From NCBI GenBank assembly GCA_028023455.1, contig JAQFVV010000037.1, positions 186,001 to 250,000 of the forward strand: a DNA stretch of 64,000 nt, given 5' to 3'. This document shows positions 12,487 to 25,380 of the stretch, piece by piece. A program made the translations under genes and the position numbers. Below the pieces are notes generated by a model that was given only the letters and a program-made list of their open reading frames with translations, was not told where the DNA came from and did no database searches. The DNA is from Epiperipatus broadwayi (Eukaryota > Onychophora > Udeonychophora > Euonychophora > Peripatidae). Each line of letters starts with the position of its first letter. The first letter of the stretch is position 1.

Positions 12487-13534
12487 CTAAACAAACAAAC
12501 AAAAAAAAAGAATGCATATTAAATAATTTGTACATATTAAATTGTGAATATGTAAGAATAATCTCAGAGACACACACACACACAAACTGATGTTATGATG
12601 TAAAATGGGTTCTCTAAATAAAGTCAGACTTGATTCAGTATTAAAGCATCATTTATGAATTCATTGTTAAAATATTAGATTTTAAAGATACACCTGGGTC
12701 TCGTTTTATGCAGATTTTTTTAATGTGATTTTGAAGTTATGCGATTCATGTTTCTTCTTAATATCTTTTTATGTGGGTTTCCTTTATGTGATAAAAAAGT
12801 TCATATTTCATTACATTTATTAGATATCAAGAAATTTAAATTATTAATAACTTATTTCGACTTGAAATACTTTTTTTTTTTTCAAAAGTATAACGTTATA
12901 TTAGCAGCTAATGTGAATATGGCCTGAAGCTGTATTTAGAATCTTAGCTTCTACATAAATAACCTACTTATTAGTAAATAATAATAATAGATTTATACTT
13001 ACGAGTATAAAAATATTGCAATAAATATTAAAAAATTTTAAACTTTTAAAACATATTTTGTTAGACACAACAGAAATAAATATTCTTTTAGATTTTTAAA
13101 ATAAATAACAGTTTTGTAAACTGAAAATAATCTTTCTACCGATAATGTATAATCTTTTTGTTTTGATTGTGATCTCATTTTTTAAATATAGAAACAAAAT
13201 GTGAACATTTAAAATTTATTTCAGTAGTAAAAACAAATATCTATCAAATGAAGACAAATATTACTTTTCTGATAAGTATTAATAATTTAATCATAGACTT
13301 TATGTTGATTTGTGAGACAGAGAAAAACATCAGAAAATGCTGAAATCTGAGAAAGATTGCTGCAATGAACAACCTCTTAAATTCCAACAAGAGCTAAATT
13401 AGTTATACATCTGGATATCCCGAGTTTTATAAGTAATTAGTAAAATTGTCTCAAAGTTTAATCACCGATTACATTGTCAACAGAAAACCATTAACACAGC
13501 ACAAGACTGAAAGTGGCACTAGTTGTACTTGCTC

Positions 13535-16452
13535 TTGAAAGAATTTTGTCAGAAAGTGAATTTGAGTATTGGAAATTTATTAAATATTTATGAGGGACAA
13601 TACACATGGTCTAGAAATAATATATTTCATACATTAGATTATGTATTGGTAGAGAAAGAGGGAATGAATAAAATACGGAATATTAAGGTGTTTGATAATG
13701 AAGAAAAAGTATACACTAGTGAACATAACTTTATTGTAATTGAAATGGTTAGTAATGTGGAGAATAGAAATAAAAGTAGAAATAATAGTGAAAGATGTGG
13801 ATGGAGAGTGAATGATAAAAATAAGTTAAAAGAATATAAAATACAAATTGAAGAAATCATAAAAGAGTTGGGGATGAGTATAAAGACTGGTGTAAAGAAG
13901 TAAAAAAAAAGTGGCAAATAGGGTTTTAGGTGAGAATATTCAGAAGAATAAAAGTAATAAAAAAATGAGAATTAGTAAAAGTATAAAAGAGAGGAAAGAA
14001 GCATGCAGAGAATATAAGTGTGCTATTAAGAACAAGGAAAGTAAAAAAGATATTAATGCTAAATGGGAAAAGTACTTAGAAAAGAAGTTAGCTAAAATAG
14101 ATAATTATAGAAAGAGAATGAAATTGAATAGTAAATTGTTGGAGGATATTAATAAAAATGGAAGAGATGGAAGTAAAAAATTTTGGAATTACATTAAAAG
14201 AAGAAATGTAGGGGAGAGAGGGATAGTATTACTAGATGATGAGGGAATAGTGTAGTTCTAAAGAAGATTTAGAGAGAATCTTAGATAGATATGTAATGAA
14301 TATAGAAAGATGTTAGATGCGAAGGATAGAGTGATAGAAAACATGAAAGCATATAGTAATGGGAATATTAGGTTTTCAGAAAATGAACTGAATGAGGTAG
14401 AGAAGAAATTGAAAAGTGGAAAGGCAAGAGGTTTAGATGGATGGGCAGCAGAGATGGTAATGAATTTAGGATATAGGGCAAAAGTAAAGTTTTTATCCGG
14501 TTTTAATAAGATGGCTCAGAATAGTTTTCCCAAGTAGTTGGAGTAATACAAGAGTAAGATTATTATTTAAAGGAAAGGGTAAAGATCATAGAAAGTTAAA
14601 TAATTATAGACCGATAGCGGTAACATCAGTTTTATATAAAGTTTTCTCATATATGGTGGCTAGAAGAGTTATAAAACAGATGGACGGGAATAATGTAGTG
14701 GGGGGAAATGTAAGGAGGTTTAGAATTAAATAGGTGTATAGGATAGTTTATTTGTAGTTACACAACTTATGGATATGAGTAGGAATTCAGGTAAACAGTT
14801 ATATATGAGTTTTATAGATATAGAGAAGGCATATGATAGAGTAAATAGAAATAGATTATGGATAAGTTTAGCAAATTTGGGAATGGATGGAGCTTTAGTA
14901 GATATTATTAAGAAATTATATGAAAATAATTATTATATATATCAATTAGGGAATATAGAATCAATTAAAGTTAAAAATGGGGTGGGACTAAGGCAAGGAT
15001 GCCCTATGTCACCTATTTTGTTTGTGTTGTATTTGGGTGAAATGGAAAGAGCAATAGAAAGATTAGGAAAAGGTATAGAGATACTATTAATAGGTAGTAA
15101 AGGAGTATATATTTTGTCAGGTTTTTTTTTTTTGCGGATATACTTTTGTGTGCAGAAAGAAGATATGGAAGTTAATGTTGAGGACATGTGCAAGGGTGGG
15201 TAAAGAGATGGGGATTAAATTTAGTGAAGAAAAATCAAATATAATGATGGTTAATACTGGGGAAAGAGAAGATGTAGAATTTTTATTGGGAGATATTAAG
15301 TTAAGTGTGGTGAATAGATATAGTTATTTGGGAATTATTTTAAGTAATCAGAAAAATTATTTGGATGAATGGGAGAAAAAATTGATAAATGAAGCAAAGA
15401 AAAGAAAGGGACTGATAAAAAAATTAACAGTGTTTTCACATAATAAATATGATGTAACTAGAATTATATGGAAAGGAGTTGCAGTAGCAGAGTTAACATA
15501 TGGTAATGATGCATTATGTGTTAGTAAAGAAGTATTAGATTACTTAGAAAAAGTTCAAAGGGAAGTAGGAAGACATGCATTGGATGCAGATGTATGGACA
15601 GCAAGGGAGGCAATTCAAGGAGAAATGGGATGGTCAAGTTTTCATATGAGAGATGCAAAAAGTAAAATGAAAATGTTTGGTAGATTGCAGTTTATGAATA
15701 ATAAAAGAATAGCCAAAATAGTATTTAATTGGGTTATGAGTAAAGGACAGGCAACAAGATGGGTGAGAAAGGTAATAAGATATGCAAAAGATTTGGATAA
15801 AGAATTTATATCAGTATATTTGTACAAAAGATGGGATGGTTGTGTTAGTATTGTTGAGTGTTATAATGGTAATGAATGGGATAAAAGAATAGATTTATTA
15901 ATAAAGAATAAGGAATTAGAGAGATGGAGAACTAGTATGGAGTAAAAAGAGTTTAAATATATATAAATAAACAGAATATTAGGTGAGAGTTAATATATGA
16001 TAATAGTAAGGAAAGTAGTTTATTGTTTAAGGCATGAACAGGATCTTTAGCAACAAGAGAATATACATGTAAATGGAAAAATATGGATGATTTAGTCTGT
16101 AAATTATGTAAGGAAGGAATAGAAAATATTAGGCATCTGTTAATTGAATGTAAATGCTTGAAAACAGAAAGGGCACATATAATGAAGTCATGGAAAAATA
16201 AATATGAAAAAGTGATTATACAGAAAGTAGATTATTGGTTTTTATGCTGGGTTCAGAAAAAGATAAGGGGGATTTAGATATAAAGGCTATAGAGTTGACA
16301 AAGATTATGTTATGGAAATGGGATGGAGCAGAATATGGGAAAACTTATACTGGGAATGTAAAATCAACTAGCTAACAAGTTTCTCTTGGTAAAATTGCTG
16401 AGAGATTCTTGACTTCGTTTAATAAGAAGCTACAGTACATCACATCACATCT
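13535..16452 (+). mobile_element. CR1-like LINE copy A, 5'-truncated, broken ORF2
   Basis: Alignment with LINE copy C (below) starts at GAATTTTGTCAGAAAG. Order: end of the APE endonuclease (TWSRNNIFHTLDYVLVEKE, about 13600), an R/K-rich linker, a damaged thumb/finger region, RT motif A FIDIEKAYDRVNR (about 14815), motif B GLRQGCPMSPILF (about 14985), a motif C region spoiled by a T-run frameshift near 15125, then a long C-terminal frame (15148-15945) and a CxxC-x8-H-x4-C zinc motif (CKLCKEGIENIRHLLIEC, about 16095). It ends in a short (CATCA)n tail, as do copies B and C. Several frameshifts and stops: non-functional. Confidence 0.88.
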
Positions 16453-17089
16453 GTAGTCTTTTACTTCTGGAACTTCATATCAGTGGATGTGGTTTATGTG
16501 ATACCTATATTCACCACCATCTTCTGTCTTTATTTTTGCAATATTGTTGGAAATCATAGCTTCTATTTTTCTCTTAAGCTAGCTTTTTCTTAAACTGCCT
16601 CAAGCCTAAACCTTATTATTAATTTTATATTTGAATTCATGTATGCTACTATTACTTTTTTTTTTTTTTTGTATTCAATAACAAAAGAGTTAATTTGGTT
16701 CTAATTAATCTCCCCAATCATATTCTGCTGGAGGCTTTTCCCCGAGAAGGCAAAGCCCCCTTTAATTTTTGCTTCAAACATAGCACAAGTTCCATGTATT
16801 CATCTCTTTTGAAAATGTAATATCCAAGAGAAAAAAGTTATGAATAATATTCTAAATTAATGTTAAACACCCCCCTGATCCAATTTACTTCATCAAAGTA
16901 AATAGAAACAGTAAAATATTAATTTTCTTTTAATTAAGTATAGATATATACAATATAAGTTTCTCTTGGATTTAATTTTACTAATTCATTATGTGTGAGA
17001 TGATAATCGGGACCAACTGACGAGTGCTGGCTTAGCATGAAATACGAATATTGGTGATTATTTATCTTTTTCGACATGTGTGTGATCAA

Positions 17090-17165
17090 GTGTATCAGCG
17101 GTATGAAATAGCATGGATGGTTGAGGGTTATATGAAAGTCTGAGTTCAAACACCACCACCCCCCA
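17090..17165 (+). mobile_element. Probable decayed tRNA-derived SINE
   Basis: Box A-like TCAGCGGTATGA (17095-17106) and box B-like GAGTTCAAACACC (17142-17153) are about 35 nt apart, as in a tRNA. The stems are not convincing and no target duplication was found, so this is weak. Confidence 0.35.
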
Positions 17166-17445
17166 TATATATTACATATAGAAGTGCAGGTATGAAAAAG
17201 CTTGTATTGTAGTAGAAAAAAATTCATATTTCATTTTGTGTTATATTACAGTTTTATTTTTTATAATTTATTAGTTTACTACCAGTGTCTTAAAATAATT
17301 GCGTATAGTAATAAATCATCGCTGAAATCAATGATTTTCTTTAATTTTCAGTTCAATATTTATTTATGAATACAAAAAATAAAATAAGTATTCAACTTTA
17401 GATTATTTGGAGTGAAGGGGATATTTTTTCTTAAAATGGTTTTAC

Positions 17446-17559
17446 GTCTTGCGTTGTTAGCCGAGAGGTATCGTAGCCGCCATGCAAGCAAGTAGTTGGT
17501 TGCAGACGGGTGTGGGTTCGCGTCCCGGCAGATGCTATGACATATGAAAAAAAAAAAAA
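17446..17559 (+). mobile_element. tRNA-derived SINE, family 1, with target duplication
   Basis: A unit of about 100 bp starts GTCTTGCGTTGTTAGCCGAG, with box A TTAGCCGAGAGGT (17457-17469) and box B GGGTTCGCGTCCC (17514-17526), the two RNA polymerase III promoter elements of tRNA genes. It ends in CATATG plus a 3' A-run. It is bounded by a 13-bp direct repeat, AAAATGGTTTTAC (17433-17445 and 17560-17572). The intact box B suggests a fairly recent insertion. A second copy lies at 35727-35833. Confidence 0.88.
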
Positions 17560-18376
17560 AAAATGGTTTTACACTAAAATGGGATTTTTATCACTTCAAA
17601 TAAAAGAAATTTAACAACGTTTACAACACTTGCTAAAAAGTAAAAATAAAGGTTATTAAGTATTTTTGCTAGGAGATGAAGAATGTAAAAATACGCGCCG
17701 ACAAGTTTTAAACAATAATTACAGAAATAAATTGTCACATGTTTGCTCCAGAAAGAGGCTAAGTAAACTCTTGAGGCTATATTTGATCAGGAAACTATTC
17801 TCAGACTTTGACAAGTCCCTAGCCTATTGTGGTGAAAGCCAGTAATTCTGATTGAACTTTCAGCAGCCAAACATTTTTATAGAAGATGACAGTTTTACAA
17901 AGAGTAAAAATTACTGCTGCCATCTCTTTGTCAAATTTGGCAACTAGCTATCAAAATTCAAATGAATTTATTATACAAAGAAATAAATCAGAACTTTACG
18001 TGTTGTAAAAAGTATATATAATATTACTTTCTATTAACTAATCTGGTTTAGACGATTTATATATGTAGGTTTTTCTTTGTATACTTTAAAAATAATATAT
18101 ATGAAATACAATACATATATAAAAGATAAAGAAAATTTGCATATCCATAATAATATATTCATTTCGATTAGCACCTTTTGCTAAAGCATGCTTAGTTAAG
18201 ATGAAATAACTATTTTAATAGCAATCTAATCCAACTTTAACAACTGAATGTATGTGTGTGATTCTATATTTAGAATGCATATTTCAAAAATACGAAATAA
18301 TCCAGCATGGTATACATTATGCTTCCAACTGGGAAACAGCCAAAGAATTATAAATTACTCTATATATCAGCAATAA

Positions 18377-18594
18377 TACATTTAAAGATCAGCCTCTCAA
18401 GCTATTGTGTGTGCGCTTTTTACGAGTGTTAATAATAAATGAATACTTTCATTCCCAACACGAGATATAGTATTTAATGAAAGTATTCATTTATTATTAA
18501 CACTCGTAAAAAGCGCGTGCACAATAGCTTGAAAGGCTGATCTTTAAATGTATTACAATTATAAACAGCGCTATGTAAATAAATGCTTATTTAC
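18377..18594. mobile_element. Short foldback element with 13-bp target duplication
   Basis: Inverted arms of about 75-80 bp (18377-18455 and 18476-18554) open TACATTTAAAGATCAGCC and close with the complement. A 40-bp one-sided extension (18555-18594) follows. Direct repeats ATATCAGCAATAA lie at 18364-18376 and 18595-18607. This is the same layout as the ribozyme-bearing foldbacks, but I see no hammerhead core in these arms, perhaps because they are truncated. Confidence 0.75.
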
Positions 18595-20408
18595 ATATCA
18601 GCAATAACAAAAAACAAAAACGAATATGTTTAATTAATGAATAGATTAAATCGTGGCAATTTTAATATGTAAAACGGAAAACAATGGCTAACACGAATTG
18701 TACAGTGTAAATACACATTGATATTTATAATTATAGCAATTACCCCAAAAACCTAAAATGCCATGATAATATCCGACAATAGATTTTACACTAAAAGTTC
18801 TGCTTAGATGAAGAAAAATTGGTATTATTTGTCAAGACATGAGACCCTTGTATATATAACTTTACCTTAAATAATAATAAATAAAAAAAAGCAAGGGGAA
18901 ATTTGATTATGCATACTTATTTAAATTGAACAAATTAAAAGACTAAAATGGATTTGAGCTGAATATATTGTTAAAAGAAATGATTGTAGAAAAATCTAGA
19001 TCCTGAAAACCTGAAAAGACCGAATAAGATTGATAGATGAAGCAAAAACATTTACTAGTAATATATGCAGAAGAGAGCTATATATTAATTTGGAGAGTAT
19101 TTCATGCTGTAATATATTAATAATCTTTGAAAATGTTGATGATGATCGTATTCATTTAATTTACATTAAGGATGGGATAAGTGCACAGGTAAAGTAATAC
19201 TCCAGAATTAAAAGGTCCCGTTATATTAGGTAAGGAAAAACTTTGATAATGCCAATACTAATCAAGAATATTTTTGAAAACATTTGTTATTTGGGAGGTC
19301 ATATGATGCTCAAATACCACAAGTTATAAGTTGAATTTCAATCCAATAATTTGAGTTCATGAGTCCATCACAATACTACTGAACTGATCCATCCTTAATG
19401 TGAATTAAATTAATACCATAATACTAATAAGCATATATTATGAAATGCGTATTTTCCCATTTCATTTTTTTCTCCTTTTTTCAAATTAAGCCAGGAATAC
19501 CAAGATTTGGAGATGTCATTTAGTTGACTATTATAAGAAATCTGTCAAACATAATTAACCTGATGATTTTTTCTTTTTTGCAAAAAAGACAAAATTGTGA
19601 TTCTCTTATAAAGACTTAAATACAGAAAGTCTCTAAAGTAGAGTTCTGTATGATTATTTTTATTTATTTATCTTACACTTTTTATTTTTCAAAGACATTC
19701 ACAATATCAAAATTTGTAGATATTAATCAGAAGACAGATTTATATATGGCTCTACTGCATCCAATTTTGCCAGTAATGATTCATATTTAGTGTTGCTCAC
19801 AGTTATAAAATCAGAAAAATATTAAAAATACTATTTCTGAAGCAGATAAGCACAAGACTAAAAGATTCTGAATGTATTGATAAGACTTTAAGAAAGCCTA
19901 GAAAAAGTTATCTTTATAACAATAAGTTGAATTAAGAAAAAAACATCTGTGTGGGATCCCACAAGAAGCTCATTTCTTATGTCGTAAATCATCAGTTGAA
20001 ACGTTTCTTGGTTGAACATATGGAGCCAAGGTGTTTCTCGTGATGAAACTAAATCATAAGTTAATACTATATCTGATATACTTAACGCTTTTAAATATTA
20101 TCTGTGATGCATCTTATTTTCTTATATCTGGTAAAAAAAAAAAATGTATAGAATAAGAAGCCACTATAAGGGGAAGAACTGACAGTGTCGATAATAATAT
20201 TTAATTTTGTATGCACGCGTAGAGTGAAACTTTTTCTCTGAATAGCAGCACGATATTTATTAATAAAATATGCAAGTGTAAAAAAGCTAACTATTTTTAG
20301 AGCATTTGCTTCATAATCTCAAGTAATTTTAGTCAGTTTAACCAAGAAAATTGTTCCCAAAAATTATTTTATATCTAAATTTTTGTTTTTTTAAGAATAA
20401 CCTTCTTG

Positions 20409-20537
20409 TTATTAAACAAAGCAAAACTCTCCATACAGTAGTGCCACCCTGTGCCAACCAGAGTAATCAATAGTGTATGGAGAGTTTTACCTTGTTTAAT
20501 AACAATTATGTGCTAGTATAAGAGATGGTGATCATGT
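20409..20537. mobile_element. Internally deleted foldback, same family as 7364-7813
   Basis: Only the outer parts of the arms remain (AAACAAAGCAAAACTCTCC.. and ..GGAGAGTTTTACCTTGTTTA), plus the extension ending GATGGTGATCATGT, which is here on the right side. It is flanked by a 14-bp direct repeat, GAATAACCTTCTTG (20395-20408 and 20538-20551). The ribozyme region is absent. Confidence 0.8.
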
Positions 20538-21125
20538 GAATAACCTTCTTGATAAACTGGCTAAAATTATTTAGGATTAAAAAGCAAATAGTTTACGAAC
20601 AACTAGCTTTTTTTAAAATAATATATGCATATTTATTAATAAATATATTGTGCAAACTATATGGGAAAAAGTGATCGCTTTAAAAGCATATGGACAAAAA
20701 TATGGTTTGGTGCATTGGTAGAAGGGCAGACTCTGGAGCTTAAAGTCCATAAATCATGGTCCAGCCCTATTACTTCTGATGCTCAAACTTCTTACAAACT
20801 TTCAAGCAATATATTATTTGATGTATTTATACCTAAACTTTGAAAGATGGCAAAAATAAATTAAGCTGCGGTTCAAGAATATTTGTATATATAATGCAAT
20901 CGGATCTTGTTTCAATCTATTGTTGCAAATACAGTATTTAGATTAAGTGTTAAACCTAGTGTTATTATTGAATTAGGTATAAGTCTTCATCATTTAAAAA
21001 AAAAAAATTCTAATTCTGGAAAGAAATCTTTTAATGAAGTCAGGATAAAGTCATCAGCTCAGAAACATAAGCAAATAATAGTTCAAGTCTAAGTGTTTAC
21101 CCTTTTATAATGCATACTATCTTAA

Positions 21126-21509
21126 TAGGCAAAACTCTCCATACAGTGGTGCCACTCAGTGCCAACCAGAGTAATCAATGGATGCCAGAAGGCTTGTGCA
21201 TAAAATTCCAATCTAACGCCTACTCATCCAATATCTCCAGACTAGTTTCTGGCTTGTGGCCTTCGTCAGTGAGGAGCTTTGGATCTGAGAGCACTGCACC
21301 TAGATCTTAGGATCCAATGCAGCCCTCCTGCAGCCACCTTTTATCTCTACTTAACTACAAAACTATGAGAATAAAATTACTGAAAACACAATAATATTTT
21401 CAATCTAAGCTCAATAGCTTATATAGTCGATATGGAGAATTTTGCCTGTTTTAATAACAGTAATGTGCTAACATAAAAAATAGTGATCAAGTGATGTTTA
21501 GTGGTTTAA
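21126..21509. mobile_element. Foldback element with hammerhead, same family as 7364-7813
   Basis: 384 bp between 13-bp direct repeats CATACTATCTTAA (21113-21125 and 21510-21522). The left arm opens TAGGCAAAACTCTCCATACAG and carries the ribozyme. The right arm is mostly deleted, leaving ATGGAGAATTTTGCCTG. The extension (AACAGTAATGTGCTAACATA.., through 21509) is on the right. It inserted about 600 bp from the deleted relative at 20409. Confidence 0.82.
21234..21275 (-). ncRNA. Type I hammerhead ribozyme
   Basis: Minus strand: UCCUCA, CUGACGA (position 7 is free to vary in CUGANGA), a GGC-CACAA-GCC stem II, GAA, ACUAGU minimal stem III, C17, UGGAGA. Stem I has one C-A mismatch out of six. The core is complete. 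Confidence 0.75.
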
Positions 21510-24500
21510 CATACTATCTTAACTTGGTTTTTAAAAATACAAACAAACAATGACAATAAAATATTTGAAATTTTGATTAATCAAGTATGAATTAAAATTA
21601 TTTAATAGTTGACTGATAATGAAGTTAGTTTATCCTTTTTCTCTTCTAATAGTTTTTTTAAATAATATATTAAGTGTATCACATAAGATAATGTCTGATT
21701 GTTTTTAATAGGACAACTTTTTATCAAGACATAGATAAGTAGCCCCCACACACATATGTAGTACTGAATTGTACTGATATATAGATAAAGCATAATAAAC
21801 TGAGAATGATATAGAAAATATGAAGTCGTTCCATTCTTTCTTCTGGTAGAAATTTTTGGAAATGTTAAACATTTAATTTTAGTTTTTAAATCTTTATTTT
21901 ATATTAGAATTCAATAAATTTAATTTAATTTGTTAAAAATATAAGTTTACAAACAAAAAACATCCTAAAAAAACCATACAAATATACAAAAAAATAAATA
22001 AATTGTAAAGAGAAATATGTAACGATGACAGTTTTTTTTTTTCTCATTGGATGATTACTGCAGTGATGGTCAAAAAAATAAAATTAACAAAAATTTTATT
22101 GATTGAACTTCATTTGTAAAATGTTACTGAATTAATTTTAAATTATTATAAATCTACGGAATTCAGTTTTAAAATTGTACTTAAAATTATTAAAACATAA
22201 AATTCTATACTACTGTGTTTAGTAAACCATTACTGATTGTAATTTCCTTTTCACCATTACAACATATTTCATTGACTTATATTTTTAAAACAAAAACATT
22301 CAATTATAATCCAAGTGTAATTCTATATTTATTTTTGTTTTTAAATAATTATTACACAAAGAAATTATACAAATATTTTGTAAAAATAATCATAAATATT
22401 TAAATAAATTATTGAAAATATACAATTCTTTTGTTCAAGACTAACAACAATGGAAGAGAAGTTTATAATTATTCTTGCAATTGTTCTCTTCCAATCAACG
22501 AGTTTGGAATTTGAATCTACTGTAATTTCCTTTTGTTCTAGACTTCTGACCTCTTCAATTTTTTTTTAAAAAAACTAATAAATAAATATATTTAGTTTCA
22601 AATTCTATACATCAAAAATAGCATTCAGATAGACCCAAGAGAATGAAAGAAAGCTGAAGGCCTCCCAGTACCTAATCACTATCCGAGATTACTTTGATAT
22701 TTCAAAAATAAAAAGTTCCATTTATCTTTTACATATGTGTACAGTTGCATGACTAGCATTAGTTTCACTTTTTGTACATTTGTTTTTTGTTTTTTTTATT
22801 TTTCAAATTAGCCCTATATAAATAAAATTATTTTCATCTCCAACAGTCTTCAAACTGTCACTACCATGGTAATAATTCTCATGCAACACATCAATTTTTA
22901 TTTTTAAATTTGAAATAAAATACTTTTTGCTCTCCAACTTTTTGAACATACATGAAGAATCTCAACATTATTGTTAGTAGCACATTAATTTGGGCTTTGA
23001 ATTACTGTGCCAGCATTCTTATATACTTTAAAATTTAATTCATTATTTCTGGTTTATTATACAGTAATTTCATTATAGTTAATGTTTCATTCCTGTTATT
23101 AAGAAATTTTATTTTATTATCTTTGAATTATGTTTTAACATAAAGAGCAACTGAAAATAATAGAAGAATACAAAAAAAGTACTGATAAAAGTAAAAGTTA
23201 AATTTTATAAGCAATATAGTCATAAAAGTATTCTAGGCCTTGAAGGATCATACTGAATTGAGTAAGGTTTTCAATAGCAAATGTCAATCAAAGATTTTTA
23301 TGGCAAGTAGGCCTTTAAATACATTATAATGTATTTTATACATTATTTTAATGATTAATAATGGTTATTTATAATTTTTAACATTTTCCCAATATTAAGA
23401 TTTTTCTAAATTTATCATTTTAATTCTCAATCCCTATGAAAAATAATAAATCAAAGTTTCACTGTATAAGTGTGTGTATTATTTGATCAAAAAAAAAAAC
23501 TGTGACTATAACTAAAAAATATTTTGATAAATATGATCATGCCATCTAAATTATCATGAAATAGACATTGAGCCACTGGATTTTGACAGACCAGAAACTT
23601 TTCTATCAAATACACAACATCAATTCTAAAAAAATGGTCATATCTCATCTTGCCTTCAAATAATGAACTAGTCCACATTTCATCTTATCTAGATCGAACT
23701 GAGCATTGATCACCATTAACTTATGTGTATACAGATAGATAATGCATGGCCAATGACAAGAACAGGTCAATAGGTGATCATGCTCACTGAATCCAAATGT
23801 TTCCATTAAAGATGGGGATCTGGAAAAAAAATAGTCTTTTTGAAAGTAGGATCAGAGAACAACCGTCACAAAGTTGAAAGACGGAATTCATTCTCCATAC
23901 ATGTTTTGCAAAGAACTGTTGTTAAACACGAATGTCAGTATACACATTCTCCAGAAAATTACTACCACAAAGCTGAAAGGCAGAATTTCCATAGTCCAAA
24001 CAACAGCGGTTAAGCTAAACAATTGATGCAGCAAAACAAGTCCATGTTTAGAACTGGACGCTATTAAAACCAAACATTGGCACGAAGCAAGCTGTCATAG
24101 TATAACCAAAAGTTTCAGTCGACCTACTCACAAAGCAGGCTGGCCAAAAAACACTTTGGAAGTGATTAAGAAATTTATAAGGGAAATTGCAATCCCTCCT
24201 TCAGTAGTTCACCTTAGAACTAGAAGATATGCCTCGCCAATGACAGCTGGTATAGTACAGACATTGTAAAATGTAAATAAAAGTGTATATTTGTTTTCAT
24301 ATTCGATAATAAATATCATATTAGAAACATATTTACATATGTTTGAATTTACATTCATTTGTATTTATAAGAGTTTATGATTCTTAAATTATATATATAA
24401 TCCAGACAAAACAAAACAAAAATGAATATTAAATGGGTTGATATTTCGGTGTCATCACAACACAACTTTTTCTTATGTATAATAAAATACTTTATAAGTA

Positions 24501-25380
24501 TTTTTTCACTCCTAAATTTAGATTGGTTTATTTAATCATAATGACAAAATACTGTAGTTTTCCTTTTTCACAAAATGCTTCTTAAAGATCTTTTGATACA
24601 TAAAGATCTATTTACAATAAATTTCATGAAATACTTTTTATTTAAGGATTTTTTATTCTTTTTCAGTATTAAATGAAATTATTCTAATAATTTATAAGTA
24701 AGATTTATTCTTTTTATTTTTCAAAATTACATGTGCATCATCTAAATCAATAGTTCCCAAAGTGGTCAATATGGACCCCCTGGGGTCGATAGTTTCAATA
24801 AAAAAATTTGGAGGTCTAAGACATCAAAAATAGACTCCCTTACTATTACTATTTGTTTGTTACTTCAAAATATCTAAGATTTTCCAATAAGTATCTAATT
24901 AAGAAGTAAAATAATTCAAAAAAACACTTTTTGATAAAAACACATTACATATCAAACTTGGAGCAAAAAGATAAAATGAGTCATTAAAAGAGACACACAT
25001 AAAAATAGATGTAGCACAGACATGTCTGTGAACTATCTTATCAAATGTATCAAAGCAAGTGCGGTCATGAAAAACCGTTGCATGTTCGCACTTGCTCGTG
25101 ATGGGATGAGACAATATTCAATATAGCAGAATCTACCAGTCTTGTACAGACATGCTTTCATAAAACACTATTATAAATTAGTTCGTTTGATGTGACATAT
25201 AGTTATTTGAACTTTGAATATAATTATTTATTGAGGAGGAATATTATGAAACAAAAAATTAGTGGATATAGTTTATTTGAGTTTGAACAAAAATCTTGTT
25301 TCAAGTAAGTACATAGTTCATTTTTTTGTATCACAGGAGCTGTCGAAATCGTCCTGTCATTATCAAACAAGCATTCACCA

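Noticed and set aside
13639-13917. Minus-strand ORFs opposite the LINE copies (also 14942-15193, 51164-51568, 53275-53926)
   Set aside because: Shadows of purine-rich LINE coding sequence on the other strand.
20661-21092. Two adjacent short plus-strand ORFs of about 60 codons
   Set aside because: No recognised domain, no start context and no splice partner. Possibly a relic of an unknown repeat.
23487-24270. Possible transposase remnant on either strand
   Set aside because: Weakly protein-like stretches but no motif I could align with confidence.
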